A DNA stretch of 64,000 bases, taken from the NCBI GenBank assembly GCA_014529385.2, contig CM043950.1:76522435-76586434 (forward strand), in the 5' to 3' direction. The stretch comes from Adiantum capillus-veneris. Its lineage: Eukaryota; Streptophyta; Polypodiopsida; Polypodiales; Pteridaceae. Position numbers and translations under genes: made by a program. The notes beneath the pieces were generated by a model. The model did no database searches, had not been told where the DNA came from, and saw only the letters and a list, made by a program, of their open reading frames with translations. Below, in pieces: positions 21,459-31,560 of this stretch; within the stretch, counting starts at the first letter, position 1; each line of letters begins with the position of its first letter.

Positions 21459-22853
21459 GTGCTAACTAGGTCAAATGATTATGGCATCGAAATTAAGGGA
21501 GACGAAGGAACCAGCGGATTAACCCAGGAGGAAAAGGGAAAGACAAAAGTGCTAAGTGTAGTCACCTTGGAGAAGGCATCAAAGCTAGAGGATACATTAG
21601 TGATGCCTATTGGGAAGAGGACCACAGAGGATAAGGAAGGAAGAAGTGCCCCAGGTCCTAGTAAGAAGAAAGGAAAGAGCCATGAAGGCGAGGATGTCAA
21701 GGCCAAGAGGAAAAGGAGAGCTCGTCGAAAGTTTCATGTTTCAGATTTTCCACTAGGGGATGGGCAATTAAGCTATGACTTGAAGGAGGATCTGACGAGC
21801 AGGAAGGCAGATGTTACTTTTGGGCAGCTTATAGAGATGGTGCCTAAGCTAAAGCGACAGTGGAAGAGGATGGTTAACCCAATGGAGAAAGAGCCAGAGA
21901 GAGGTTCAGTGAAGGTGTTGGCAATGGATGAGCTACCAGACATTTGTCCAATAGTAGATGTGTGGCATAAAAGGAAAAATTTGGGACAAGGTTATGTGGA
22001 TGGCGGAGCCCAAATATGCGTCATAACACACTCATGCGTTGAGAAGATGGGTCTCACAGTGGCTGGGGTGTCAGGTTTTCGGATCAGATTGGCAAACCAT
22101 CAAAAAGTAAAATGCTTGGGTGTTGTAAAGAGCTTAGAAGTGGAGGCATATGATGCAAAGGCAGTGGTTGATTTTCATGTGATGCCAACAGGGTTGGGAG
22201 CATATCCTATTATACTGGGAAGACCATGGTTACGTGCAGTGGGAGCTGTTCAAGATTGGCGACATGGAACGATTAGCCTCTATGGAAAGACATGTACCAA
22301 GAAGCTTTATAATATGGACACAAGGAAACGATTAGAGGAGCTTTATGAAGATGAGGATGAGTCTAGTGATGAAGACTCTTCCACGGTGACAGATGAGGAT
22401 AGTGATAGCACTACCAGCAGTGATGAGGATGCTGATGTTGCATTTCTTTTGATGGACAAAGAAATTCAGGAGATTGGTTTAGTTGCATTTGCGAATCAGG
22501 TTGAAGATGAAAGTGAAGGGCCTTATGAAGTGATTGAAGGGCTGATGCAAACCAAGGTTGAGTTGTCAACGAAGCAGGAATTAATGACGCAAATGATTAG
22601 TGGAGACCTCTCAGCTATGGAGAAGGATATATATTTGCACATGCTGGCTAGTTTTCCTGATTTGTTCATTACTTCATATGAAGAGATCAGAGGGTTCAAG
22701 GGTGAAGAGATGCATATAGAGCTGAAAGAAGGTGCTAAGCCAGTGCGTCAAAGGCTAAGAAGGATGGGTCAAGAGCAAATGGAAGCCTTGCGGGTAGAGG
22801 TGGACAATTTATTGAAGGCAGGTTTCATAGTTCCAGTGGAGACCACAGAATAG
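21459..22853 (+). pseudogene. Gypsy-C protease and RT N-terminal region
   Basis: This segment has 464 open residues. A basic stretch (KRKRRARRK) precedes the retropepsin motif GYVDGGAQICVI near 21990-22025. D-G-G replaces the usual D-S/T-G, as in Tat-lineage elements and also in Gypsy-A (YIDGGAQVCVI). A Glu/Asp/Ser-rich acidic linker follows near 22340-22440. The RT approach with LRRMGQEQMEALRVEVDNLL then leads to a TAG at 22851, where the family has Trp before VSP; TGG to TAG is one transition. The same frame continues at 22854. Confidence 0.88.
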
Positions 22854-23990
22854 GTGAGTCCAGTAGTAGTCAGTCCAAAGAAGGATGGGAAGTGGAGAAT
22901 TTGTGTAGATTTTAAACCCTTAAACGCAGCCACTAAGAAGAACCCATATCCTCTTCCATTCATCGATCAGATCTTGGATTCAGTGGCAGGGTATGAGAGG
23001 TACAGTGTGTGTGATGGTTTTTCAGGCTATTTTCAATTGAAGATTGCTCTTAAAGACCGCACAAAGACAACATTTATTACGCCATGGGGCTGCTATTGCT
23101 ACACAGTGTTGCCGTTTGGGTTGTCAAATGGACCATCTTTCTATCAAGAAAGAGCAAATTGGGTGCTGGAACCATTCATTGGTAGTTGTGTTAAGGCTTT
23201 TATGGATGACTTCTGTGTTTATAGCAGTAGGACTGAACACCATGAGAAGCTGCAGATGGTATTGGCTCGATATGATGAATGTGGAGGACAACTAAATCCA
23301 AAGAAATGTCATCTAGCACAGCCAAGGGTGAAGCTATTGGGCCATATGGTGTCAGAAAATGGCATTGAGGCTGATCCAGATAAGGTGAAGTCTATTATTC
23401 TTCTTCCATCACCTATGAGTACAAAGCAATTGGCAACCTTTATACACAAAGTGAAGTACATGGCACGGTTTATTCCATTGTCTTCGCAGCTTCTTTATCC
23501 ATTACAGCAAGTAGCAAAGCATGATCCATTGCAATGGGATGACAAGTGTGAAGAAGTGTTTCAAGAGGTGAAAGAGGTGTTAGGGGGGTTGTCAGCCATG
23601 CAGGCTCCTGATTGGGAGAAAGTTTTTTATGTAAATCCATCAGTAGGGGATGATGCCATTGGAGCCATGCTATTGCAAAAGGGGAAGGGCAGCCATTATA
23701 TGAGGCCAGTGTATTTTGCAAGCCGAGTGAAGTTGGTAGCGGAGAGAAAGTTATCGGAAGTAGAGCTAGTGATGGCCAGTGTAATATTTGCTTGTCGACG
23801 ATTTCGTCATTACTTGCTACCACGGCCTTTTGTTTTCTTGAAGAGTTATGCCTTTTTGCCATAGTTAATTAATGGTATTAACATGTCAAATGTGGTGAAG
23901 AAATGGGTAATTGAGCTGCAAGAGTTTGAGTTCTCTTTTCTAGTGGAAGATAGTACAAGGGCTACCCTAGCTGATTTGTTGACCTACAAG
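22854..23990 (+). pseudogene. Gypsy-C reverse transcriptase and first RNase H
   Basis: The RT carries VVVSPKKDGKWRICVDFKPLN, the YPLPFIDQILD segment, PFGLSNGPSFYQ and the catalytic box as FMDDFCVYS near 23200, so both aspartates remain. The connection segment KYMARFIPLSSQLLYPLQQ leads to the RNase H-like domain (DWEKVFYVNPSVGDDAIGAMLLQ...) near 23600-23860. A TAG at 23862 fits CAG with one C-to-T change. The frame then continues through VIELQEFEFSFLVEDSTRA. RT and RNase H would copy the RNA into cDNA in the particle. Confidence 0.9.
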
Positions 23991-24041
23991 GAGAATCCCC
24001 TTATTGTTAAGGAAGAGGTGGTGAGAAAGGTAGTTGAAGAA

Positions 24042-24683
24042 GTGCCACAGATCAGCAATGCACATGTGTTGTTCTTTGATGGTTCATACAGAAAGAGCCA
24101 CGATGCAGCTTCAGGGGGTATAGCACTTTATGATCCAGAGGGGAAGCTAGTATGCAAGAGAGGGTTCAAATTGGATGCGCATAGTAACAATGAGGCTGAA
24201 TATGCTACATTGGAAGCCGGATTACACATTTGTTTGAAGCATGGGGTTCGAAGGTTGAGTATAAAAGGTGATGCCTTGTTAGTGGTGAAGCAAGTGTTGG
24301 GTGTGTGGAAGAGCAAGAACACCTCATTGAAGGAAATGTGCTTCAGAATTAAAGGCCTGTTAAAAAAGTTTGAAGCATGGAGTATCAGACACATTAAACG
24401 TGCTCTAAATGGAGAGGCACATGAAGCAGCTCAAGGCATGATTGGGGAGCTATTTGTGTTGAGGACCACTTTACCTCTTTATCATGGCCGGGAAAGTTTG
24501 GCTCAAGAAGAGGAGTTTTTGCTAACAGGAATCATTCCAAAGGAGATTCAGAAGTCTAAGAAGTATGGCTTTGTGCGTAGAGCATACAGGTACAAATTGA
24601 TTGGTGATGTCTCATACATGAAAGGGGCTGATCTCGTGTTGAGACGTGTACCTTGGCGGGAGGAGCTTTACAGAGTGTTGTAA
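24042..24683 (+). pseudogene. Gypsy-C second (archaeal-type) RNase H
   Basis: The order is VLFFDGSYRK (Asp), NNEAEYATLEAGL (Glu), SIKGDALLVVKQV (Asp), then ALNGEAHEAAQ where this fold usually has a fourth Asp. The first three catalytic positions are intact. The His at the last site also occurs in Gypsy-A (EEAHGATQ). An extra RNase H before integrase is a known Tat feature. The segment ends at TAA 24681, which fits a CAA codon with one C-to-T change before the integrase zinc region. Confidence 0.85.
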
Positions 24684-25856
24684 GAGAATCACGAAGGCGC
24701 ATGTGGTGGCCATTTTTCTCTAAAGATCACCTTGCATAAGATTTTGCAAGAGGGGTATGTATGGCCTAGTTTGCACAAGGATGTTCACCATTGGTGTAGG
24801 TCTTGCAATAGGTGTCAAGCATTTGGGAAGAGAGTGTTGAAGCCAGAGCTACGAAAAACCATTATGGCGTTTGATGTGTTTGAAAAGTGGGGAATTGATG
24901 CAATAGGCCCGTTACCTATCACAAGCAGGGGCAAAAGGTATATTTTGACGGCAGTGGACTATCTCTCTAGATGGGCAGAGGCTATAGAAGTAAAACAGAT
25001 CACTGCAAAGGATGTGGCAAAATTTGTGTATGATGAAATATGTTGCAAGTTTGGAGTGCCACTGGAGTTACTTTCAGATAAGGGGCCAGGATTTAGAGCT
25101 AAACTGCTAGACTTCTTATGCACAAAGATGAAGATTAGGCACCAGCATACCACTCCTTATTACCCGCAGTGTAATGGCTTGAATGAAAGATTCAATGGTG
25201 AGTTGGTACAGATTCTTTCGAAAGTGACAGAGCACCAAGGAAAGAATTGGGATTTGGAATTGCCTAGTGCATTATGGGCTTACCGTACTTCGGTAAAGAC
25301 AGGTACAGGGTTTACTCCATTTCATTTGGTGTATGGAAAGGAAGCACTATTGCCTGTGGAGGTAGAGTTGCCTGCGGTCAAGATGTTAGAGAAGTTGCTT
25401 GGGCCGCCTAGTGATGCATTCAAAGAGAGTCTCTTGCAGTTACAAGAGGTCCAGTTGGATAGGATGAGCGCATTGGAGCATTATGGGCAGATGCAGGATA
25501 AGGCTTTGACAAAGATAAATGAAAAGGTCAAAAGTAAGGGTATCAAGAAACATGACTTGGTTTTGCGCTACAACAGTAAGCTGGACAGCACCTTCCAAAA
25601 GAAGTTTCAAATTAAGTTGGAAGGCCCTTTCAAGGTAGTAGAGTGTTTTCCAAATGGCACATATCAGCTGGCTAACCTGGATGGTGTTCTACATAAGTCA
25701 AGGGTAAATGGGTTGCGTCTTAAGTTGTATCATGCCAGGTTGATGATGGTGGAGCAAGATGAGTTTTCTGAAGAGCGAGTGATGTCTGTGAGGGATGAGG
25801 AGACCTGTGATGCGGCGAGTCTCATATCTCTCTTTGCTGCTGCTGATCATGAATGA
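24684..25856 (+). pseudogene. Gypsy-C integrase
   Basis: The H2C2 zinc region (HEGACGGHFS ... WCRSCNRC) runs from 24690 to about 24815. The core has GIDAIGPLP (first Asp, about 24890), LSDKGPGFRA (second Asp, about 25075) and PQCNGLNERFNG (Glu, about 25175), so the DDE triad is present. Further on are ALWAYRTSVKTGTGFTPFHL and the GPY/F-like KLEGPFKVVECFPNGTYQL. The frame is open to TGA at 25854. It shares its frame with protease and RT, so the element used one gag-pol reading frame. No chromodomain follows. Confidence 0.9.
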
Positions 25857-25862
25857 TCTAGC

Positions 25863-25884
25863 AGGCTAGGGGATGGGCATATTA
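25863..25884 (+). promoter_or_regulatory. Gypsy-C polypurine tract
   Basis: A purine-rich GGCTAGGGGATGGG stretch followed by CATATTA lies directly before the 3' LTR and seven bases after the integrase stop. It is the expected primer site for plus-strand DNA synthesis. Confidence 0.7.
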
Positions 25885-27016
25885 TGTCAGGAGTTTTTTG
25901 GAGCAAGGGATTGCGCATATGTACATACCCATGCATGGTGCATCAAATAAAGTATTGCCCATTTTCCAGAGCCAGGTGGTTACGTGGGGCCCACATGTGT
26001 ACAGGTAGGACACCATGTACATAGTGCATCGATTTTCATCGTTACTAGTACCATTGTGTTTTTCTACAATAAGGAGGAGTTGGTAGCGCATAAAACTTCT
26101 CAAGGAAGCTATCCGCGGGCCGACGACATGAGGTCAGCAGGTGCGTCAGATGGCATCTAGTGGCGTCAGGAGGGCGAACGAGGTCAATATTTGCACGCAG
26201 ATGAGGACGGACACAATGTGGGTGTTTGCTTGTGAGAATTATGCAGAAAGGTCATCATGAGGACCTTTTTTTGGGTCCACTTCACATGGTGGCAAGGTGC
26301 ATTATTGGAAAAAAGCTGAGTGCCAGGTGTGCGAATGATGCAAAAAGGTGACAACTATGCACTGCGAGGTCAGTTTTTGGCCTGTTCGGGGTCCGTTTGA
26401 GGTCATCTACAAGGCCAAGGGTGCCCAAATCTAAGTGTGGGAACTGAAAAAACTGAGAGAAGACCAGAAAAAACGTGGAGAAGAGAGGAGGAACAGCCGC
26501 AGGTGTGTTTTTGCTCATTTTGGAGCCTGTTTTGGCCGTAAACTGCTCATCCGAGGTCGGATTTGAGCACTTTGACATTTAGACTGGGGTTTTGGGCCGT
26601 TCCGGACGCGATGGCGCTGTCCATTTTGCCAAATTCCTCACTCTTTTCCTGCTGTTTTTCTGTGTAAGTTTCTCCTATGAGCGAAGTTTCTGCTCCAGTT
26701 TGTGATTGTATCTGGCTTATTTTACCCATATTGTGTGAGCTGTTTGCCCCATTGGTGTTGGCCCAAGCTCATTTGTATCTAAACATCAGAAATTCTCCTC
26801 TTTTGAGCTGAGTTTTTTGGGTGTGTGTGTGTGTGTGTGTTTGTGTGGAGTGGGCAAGTGGATAGTCTCTCTCCTCTCACTCCAGAGATGTGTTCCCTGT
26901 CTCGGCCAGGTGTGTTGTGTAAGCCGAGTGGTGCCCCATAGTGTGTGTGTGTATCTTCCCAAGAGTGTGTGTCGGGTCGTTATAGAGGCGCTGTGTGTGT
27001 TTTCCTCCCGCTCACA
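25885..27016 (+). repeat. Gypsy-C 3' LTR
   Basis: It is 1132 bp, begins TGTCAGGAG and ends CCGCTCACA. It matches the 5' LTR with about 15 substitutions by eye. Gypsy-B RT sequence resumes at ACGTGGCTGCAGG immediately after it. Confidence 0.92.
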
Positions 27017-27950
27017 ACGTGGCTGCAGGCTATAAACCTGTTAGTAAACCACCTTACCGTATGAGTTACTCAGAGGCTGCTGAGGTGGAATGTTAGCTTG
27101 CTGACTACCTTAGCAGAGGGTTTATACAACCCAGTTCTTCACCATGGGCTTCGCCTATCCTTTTAGTGAAGAAAAAGGATGGCAGTATGTGCATGTGCAT
27201 AGACTACCGAGGCTTAAATGCGGTTACAGTAAAGAACAAATACCCATTGCCAAGAGTAGATGAGTTATTTGATAAGCTAACTCATGCTCGCATTTTTACA
27301 AAAATCGACTTGTGGTTAGGATATCACCAAGTCCTTATTCGGCTTGCCGATATACCTAAGACTGCATTCCGAACACGGTTTGGACACTACGAGTTTTTGG
27401 TGATTCCCTTTGGGTTAACCAATGCGCCCGCAACATTCATGACACTTATGGATAGTGTCTTGAAGCCATATTTGGGAAAATTTATCATTGTTTTACTCGA
27501 CGACATCCTAGTCTAGGGTGCTTCTGAAGAAGAACACTTACAACATCTCAAGCAGGTGTTTGAGTTATTACGCACAAACAAGTTATATGCCAAGGAATCC
27601 AAATGTGATTTTCTAAAAGATGAAATTCATTATATTAGGGCATGTTATTTCAACTCACAGCCTATACATGGATCAATCCAAAGTGGATGCAATCAGGAAA
27701 TGGCCTCTCCAAAAAATATGGAAGAATTACATATATTTTTAGGATTTGCAGGTTTTTACCAAAGGTTCGTTAAAAACTATGCTCAAATTGCTATTCCTAT
27801 GATGGATCAACTAAAAGGAAAAGGAAACGCTTTTCAATGGGGATCCGCTCAACAACACAATTTCGATACGCTCAAGGATGCATTAGCTACAACTCATATA
27901 CTGGCTATCGTCGATCCTTTTGAAACCATTCGTTTTGGAAATGGATGCCA
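27017..27950 (+). pseudogene. Gypsy-B reverse transcriptase (after Gypsy-C)
   Basis: The RT continues with YKPVSKPPYRMSYSEAAEVE, a stop, then [17 protein letters not shown] and [20 protein letters not shown]. Next come [25 protein letters not shown] and the catalytic box LLDDILV near 27490, where the usual Tyr of YLDD has become Leu but both Asp remain. A TAG follows at once. The connection FLGFAGFYQRFVKNYAQIA is near 27740. At least three stops or shifts make it inactive. Confidence 0.88.
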
Positions 27951-28300
27951 ATGATCTTGCTTTTGGAGCAGTCCTGTTACAAGACGGATGGCCGATTGTA
28001 TTTGAAAGTAAGAAGCTTGATGCAACTCAGCATAACTATTCTGCTTACGAACGAAAAATCTATGCAATAGTGTCTGCCTTAAAAACATGGCGGTATTATC
28101 TGTATGGTGCTCAGTTCAAGATTGTGTTTGACCATGAAAGCATCAAATGGTTTACACAACAAATAGATTTAAAGGGTCGCCGAAGCCAGGTGGGCCGAGA
28201 TCCTTCAGGAATATAACGCCAAGCTAAGGTATCGCAAAGGCCGATACAATGTAGTGGCGGACGCTCTAAGTCGAATGCCAGAGATCAATTCGCTCTTGTT
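27920..28300 (+). pseudogene. Gypsy-B RNase H
   Basis: The frame reads FVLEMDANDLAFGAVLLQ with the catalytic Asp of MDA, then KKLDATQHNYSAYERKIYAIVSAL with the Glu, and a FDHESIKWF segment. A shift near 28180-28240 precedes RYNVVADALSRM, the usual D-A-L-S-R end of chromovirus RNase H. It would degrade RNA in RNA/DNA hybrids. Confidence 0.85.
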
Positions 28301-28479
28301 CATGAAACTTCGTAGTGAATTTTTAGATTCTCTCAAGGGAAACTATGATCATGATGAAGCATATTCCAAAGTGTGGAGCCATGTTCAAAAGAGGGATCCT
28401 TCTCACTCCAATGAAGGTAGTGTACAATTAACCTCCACACCTAGTTCTTCTTGATCAAGTGATGAACTACAGCGATGGA

Positions 28480-29660
28480 AGCATTTTACTGTCGACAATG
28501 GGTACCTACTCCACAAGGGGAGAGTTTGTGTACGGACGGAGACAGACATTCGGCACCAAATTCTTTATGAATGTCATGATAGTCCAAGTGAGGGCACCCG
28601 GGGATTAGAAAAACTTATGCTCTCGTACGACGATAGTTTTACTGGCCAAGTATACATGGCTTTGTTCAAGCTTATTTCTTGCACTGCCAAAAATGTCAAG
28701 CTAACAAGGCAGAGCGCCTGAAAGCAGGAGGACTCTTACATCCTTTGGATATTCCCAATGGAAAATGGGAAAGTAGCTCTATGGTTTTTATTGTAGGTTA
28801 ACCAACCACTATACAAGGTCATGACTCAGTATGGGTGGTCGTAGACAGGTTGACTAAACTATGTAAGTTTATTCCGATCAAATCAACGGTTAAGACACCA
28901 GAACTAGCCAAGTTTTTTGTGGACAATCTATACAAATTGTATGGTTTGCCAAGTAACATTGTTAGTGACCGTGATCCCAAGTTTAACAACCACTTTTGGG
29001 GAGCTGTATTTAAATGATTGTGTACACAACTAAACCTCAGTACAACTGATCATCCAGAAACAGATGGTCAAACAGAACGGGTTAACTAGGTGCTAGAGGA
29101 TATGCTAAGACTACGTCAACAAAAAACAGTCAGACTGGGAAGAATACTTACCTATTCTCGAGTTTTCCTACAACAATGCTAAGCATGTCACAACAGGTTT
29201 TAGTCCTTTCATGCTCATGTACGGGTTTCAACCTAGGTCACTAGTTACAGTGGGGTTGGCAACCAAAAAACTCCAACAGGTTAAGGATTTTCTCCAAGAC
29301 CACATGGATATGTTGAAACTTGCTCATGAGAATGTCCGGCAAGCACATGATCTGTCAAGACAAGGGTTCTGTACCCTAAGAACTAGGATAGGCAAGGACT
29401 ACGGCCAAGGGTCGGGCTAGGCAATGTGGACAGGGGATCCGTCTAGGGCAAGGGGCTAGGAGCCCGCCTATATAAAGGGAGGTTGGGAGGAATTATTTTT
29501 ACGTGTGCCACAACATTCAGAAAGTCTGAAAACTGAACAGATGCCTAAATTATCTCCCCGATGTTGTGGGCTTTTCAAAGTACTCGACCGAGTAGGTGAT
29601 CATGCCTACAAACTATTACTACCTTCACATTCTCGCATTCTTCAGTGTTTCATGTAATCC
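28480..29660 (+). pseudogene. Gypsy-B integrase, broken
   Basis: A zinc region with CHDSPSEGT...CQKCQANKAERL lies at about 28570-28715. The core follows with VWVVVDRLTKLCKFIPIKS (first Asp), VSDRDPKFNNHFW (second Asp) and DHPETDGQTERVN (Glu, about 29060). Several frameshifts and stops interrupt it, near 28620, 28800, 29017 and 29090. After an inserted LTR-like segment, LRVPQHSES and GLFKVLDRVGDHAYKLLLP (GPY/F-like) continue towards the chromodomain. Confidence 0.85.
29366..29492 (+). repeat. LTR-like fragment inside Gypsy-B integrase
   Basis: This ~127-bp stretch interrupts the frame between AHDLSRQ and FLRVPQHSES. It resembles the Gypsy-B LTR itself: GGCAAGGACTACGG, CGGGCTAGGCAATGTGG, 'TCTAGGGCAAGGGGCTAGG' and GCCTATATAAAGGGAGGTTGGG all have counterparts in order. 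The similarity is partial and the expected ends are missing. It looks like a related solo LTR, or an LTR piece captured by recombination, replacing some coding sequence. Confidence 0.6.
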
Positions 29661-29917
29661 GTCTACGAAAGCGGCTACATGGGGACGACAATGTCATTGA
29701 CCAACAGGTTTTGGTTGATTACATTGAACCTCCTACCTTACCGCATGAATCTGAACGTGTTCTTGATTATCATGAGTTGCGTATATGTCATCACGTACGA
29801 CAACAAGCCTTAATTGAGTGGAAAGACCGACTTGAAGAGGGTGCCACTTGGGAAAACATTAGTGTTCTTAAGAAGAAGTTTCCCACTTTTGTTTTCAAGG
29901 ATGAAAACTCTTCTTAA
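29661..29917 (+). pseudogene. Gypsy-B C-terminal chromodomain
   Basis: The end of the pol frame reads FHVIRLRKRLHGDD, then PERVLDY-like ESERVLDYHELRICH, QALIEWKDRLEEGATWEN and LKKKFPTFVF. The spacing of 'vLd.R......LVKW..l....ATWE....l...FP' is the chromovirus chromodomain, which guides integration to marked chromatin. The frame stops at TAA 29915, at the polypurine tract. The domain itself is uninterrupted over about 60 residues, although the aromatic cage cannot be judged by eye. Confidence 0.85.
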
Positions 29918-29928
29918 GGGGGGAGTAA
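29916..29928 (+). promoter_or_regulatory. Gypsy-B polypurine tract
   Basis: AAGGGGGGAGTAA lies immediately before the 3' LTR and overlaps the pol stop codon. It is the typical plus-strand primer position. Confidence 0.8.
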
Positions 29929-30081
29929 TGTCAGGACACCGGCAAGGCCGGACTAGACAAGGCGAAGCCGGGCTAGGCGGTGTGGAACGGGGAGTCCAAC
30001 TAGGGCAAAGGGCTAGGGGCATGCCTATATAAAGGGTGGTTGGGTGGTGGACTCTGAGGCTCTAGTCACCCCTATCTTACA
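29929..30081 (+). repeat. Gypsy-B 3' LTR
   Basis: It is 153 bp from TGTCAGGACACCGG to CCTATCTTACA, with CTATATAAAGG at about 30025-30035. TTTTG follows, matching the base string before the 5' LTR. Confidence 0.92.
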
Positions 30082-31030
30082 TTTTGAGTGAAAGTAGAAC
30101 ATTGCTTTGCATCCTTAGGTGATGGGAGGAGCACCAAAGCCTTCACTTTTTCAGAATCTGATTCAATCCCATTCTTTGAGATCATATGCCCCAAAATCTT
30201 CACTCTTCATTGAGCAAGACGACACTTCTTTGGGTTGAGTTAATCTCCACTTTCATCATATTGCTTCAAATTTTCTATCCCAAGCTTTGCACAATGATCC
30301 TTTATAGAGCTATAAACACAAAATTCATCAATAAGATCCTTCACAAACTTGCCAAGAAAAGGAGAGAACACCTTATTGATGCTCTTTTGGTATCATGCAC
30401 GTCCAATCATAAGACCGAAAGGAAGCACAAAATAACAAAATAATCCCCATGGTGTGATAAACGTGGTCTTCTTTTGATCTTCTAAAGCCAAGGTGAGCTG
30501 AAAATATCCAAGGAATCCATCACATATACTATACTTTTCATGCCCTACAATAGAATCAAGTATGTCATCGGTGAAAGGAAGAGGGTATGGATATCTCTTC
30601 ATGGATGCTTTTAGAGGCTTAAAAAACATATTCTTCACTTTCTATCCTTCTTGCACCCATCATGCAGTACTCACAGGACATATGAAACGTGCTTTGAGAA
30701 GCTTGTCTACCTCTTGCTTTAAAGCATTAAGTTGAGCCCATCTCATTCTCCTTAGATTTTGCCGTATGGACTAAGCTCCTTCCTTGATTGTAATTTGGAT
30801 TTCATCTCCTTTTAAGCCTCTAATTTCCTCATAAGAAGTGATGAATAAATGGGGAAAGTTTTGTATTATATGTAGGTACTCACCCTTCTCATGACTAGTC
30901 AAGGCGGGAGACATCATACCTTGTATCAGATCCTATTTGACATTAGGTTGAACTGTGGGTTACATCAGGTCTTCAATTTTTTCATAAGGACCAGATATAT
31001 CCTCATTTTCCATAAGGCCAAGAAATATTT
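30082..31030 (-). pseudogene. Gypsy-A reverse transcriptase remnant
   Basis: Minus-strand frames give YPYPLPFTDDILDSIVGHEKY and ITPWGLFCYFVLPFGL. A degraded catalytic box (LIDEFCVYSS, second Asp lost to Glu) lies near 30290. NPKKCRLAQ and LLPSPKDAKQCSTF follow up to the Gypsy-B insertion at 30081. It lines up with Gypsy-C RT throughout. Stops and shifts are frequent. Confidence 0.85.
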
Positions 31031-31072
31031 TTTTCTCATCATGCTCTTCTTCAAGAAACAAGGAAGAAACAT

Positions 31073-31560
31073 CTAAATCACTATCGCTTCTATCTTCCAC
31101 TTCACTGCCATCATCCCCATTCTATTCTCCTTCACTTTAGTACTCTTCTTCATCACTTTTCTGATAAAAAACAACATAAAAATATTTATTTCTATCCATG
31201 TCAAAACTCTTCTTATAATCCCTTCTATTGTAGAGAGTGATGGTACCATGTTCCCAATCTTGCACAGCTTTGGTTGCCTGTAACCATGCTTTCCAAGGAT
31301 GAGAGGCAAAGCACCGATACCCGCGGGCATAACATGAAAATTTACCATCACTTTAACATCAAATACATCCACCTCCAAGTACTTTATAACTCCCAAGCAC
31401 TTAGCCATTGATTAGTTGGCAAGATTTATGCAAAAACCTAAATTCATCACCATGTTGCGTCCCATCTTTGATACACAAGCTTGAGTAATAACGCATACCT
31501 GTGCACCTCCATCAATATAATCCTTTCCAATGACCTACCTCTTATGCCATGCATCCATAG
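31073..31560 (-). pseudogene. Gypsy-A protease remnant
   Basis: YIDGGAQVCVITQACVSKMG lies near 31525-31450, and a frame with MAKCLGVIKYLEVDVFDVKV and HVMPAGIGALPLILGKHG lies at 31408-31290. Both match the Gypsy-C protease (VDGGAQICVI, LGVVKSLEVEAYDAKAV, LGAYPIILGRPW). Asp/Glu/Lys-rich linker sequence follows towards 31080. Confidence 0.8.

Larger units (their letters stand above)
18230..27016 (+). mobile_element. Gypsy-C, Tat-like Ty3/gypsy element (youngest)
   Basis: The LTRs at 18230-19369 and 25885-27016 begin TGTCAGGAG and end CCGCTCACA. By eye they differ at about 15 positions plus a few short indels over 1.13 kb. The flanks share ACGT (18226-18229, 27017-27020), a 4-bp or imperfect 5-bp target duplication. 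The Gypsy-B RT N-terminal extension reads straight across the empty site. The interior has a duplicated PBS region, gag, protease, RT, RNase H, a second RNase H, integrase and a polypurine tract. The element is 8787 bp. Confidence 0.93.
15288..30081 (+). mobile_element. Gypsy-B, chromovirus with 153-bp LTRs
   Basis: The LTRs at 15288-15440 and 29929-30081 are 153 bp each, begin TGTCA and end CTTACA, and are flanked by perfect TTTTG duplications (15283-15287, 30082-30086). The Gypsy-A RT reads across the empty site, which proves insertion. The interior carries a Met-initiator PBS, gag with a zinc knuckle, protease, RT, RNase H, integrase and a C-terminal chromodomain, then a polypurine tract. 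Removing Gypsy-C (8.79 kb) leaves about 6.0 kb. By eye 12 of 153 LTR positions differ, so it is clearly older than Gypsy-C. Confidence 0.92.
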
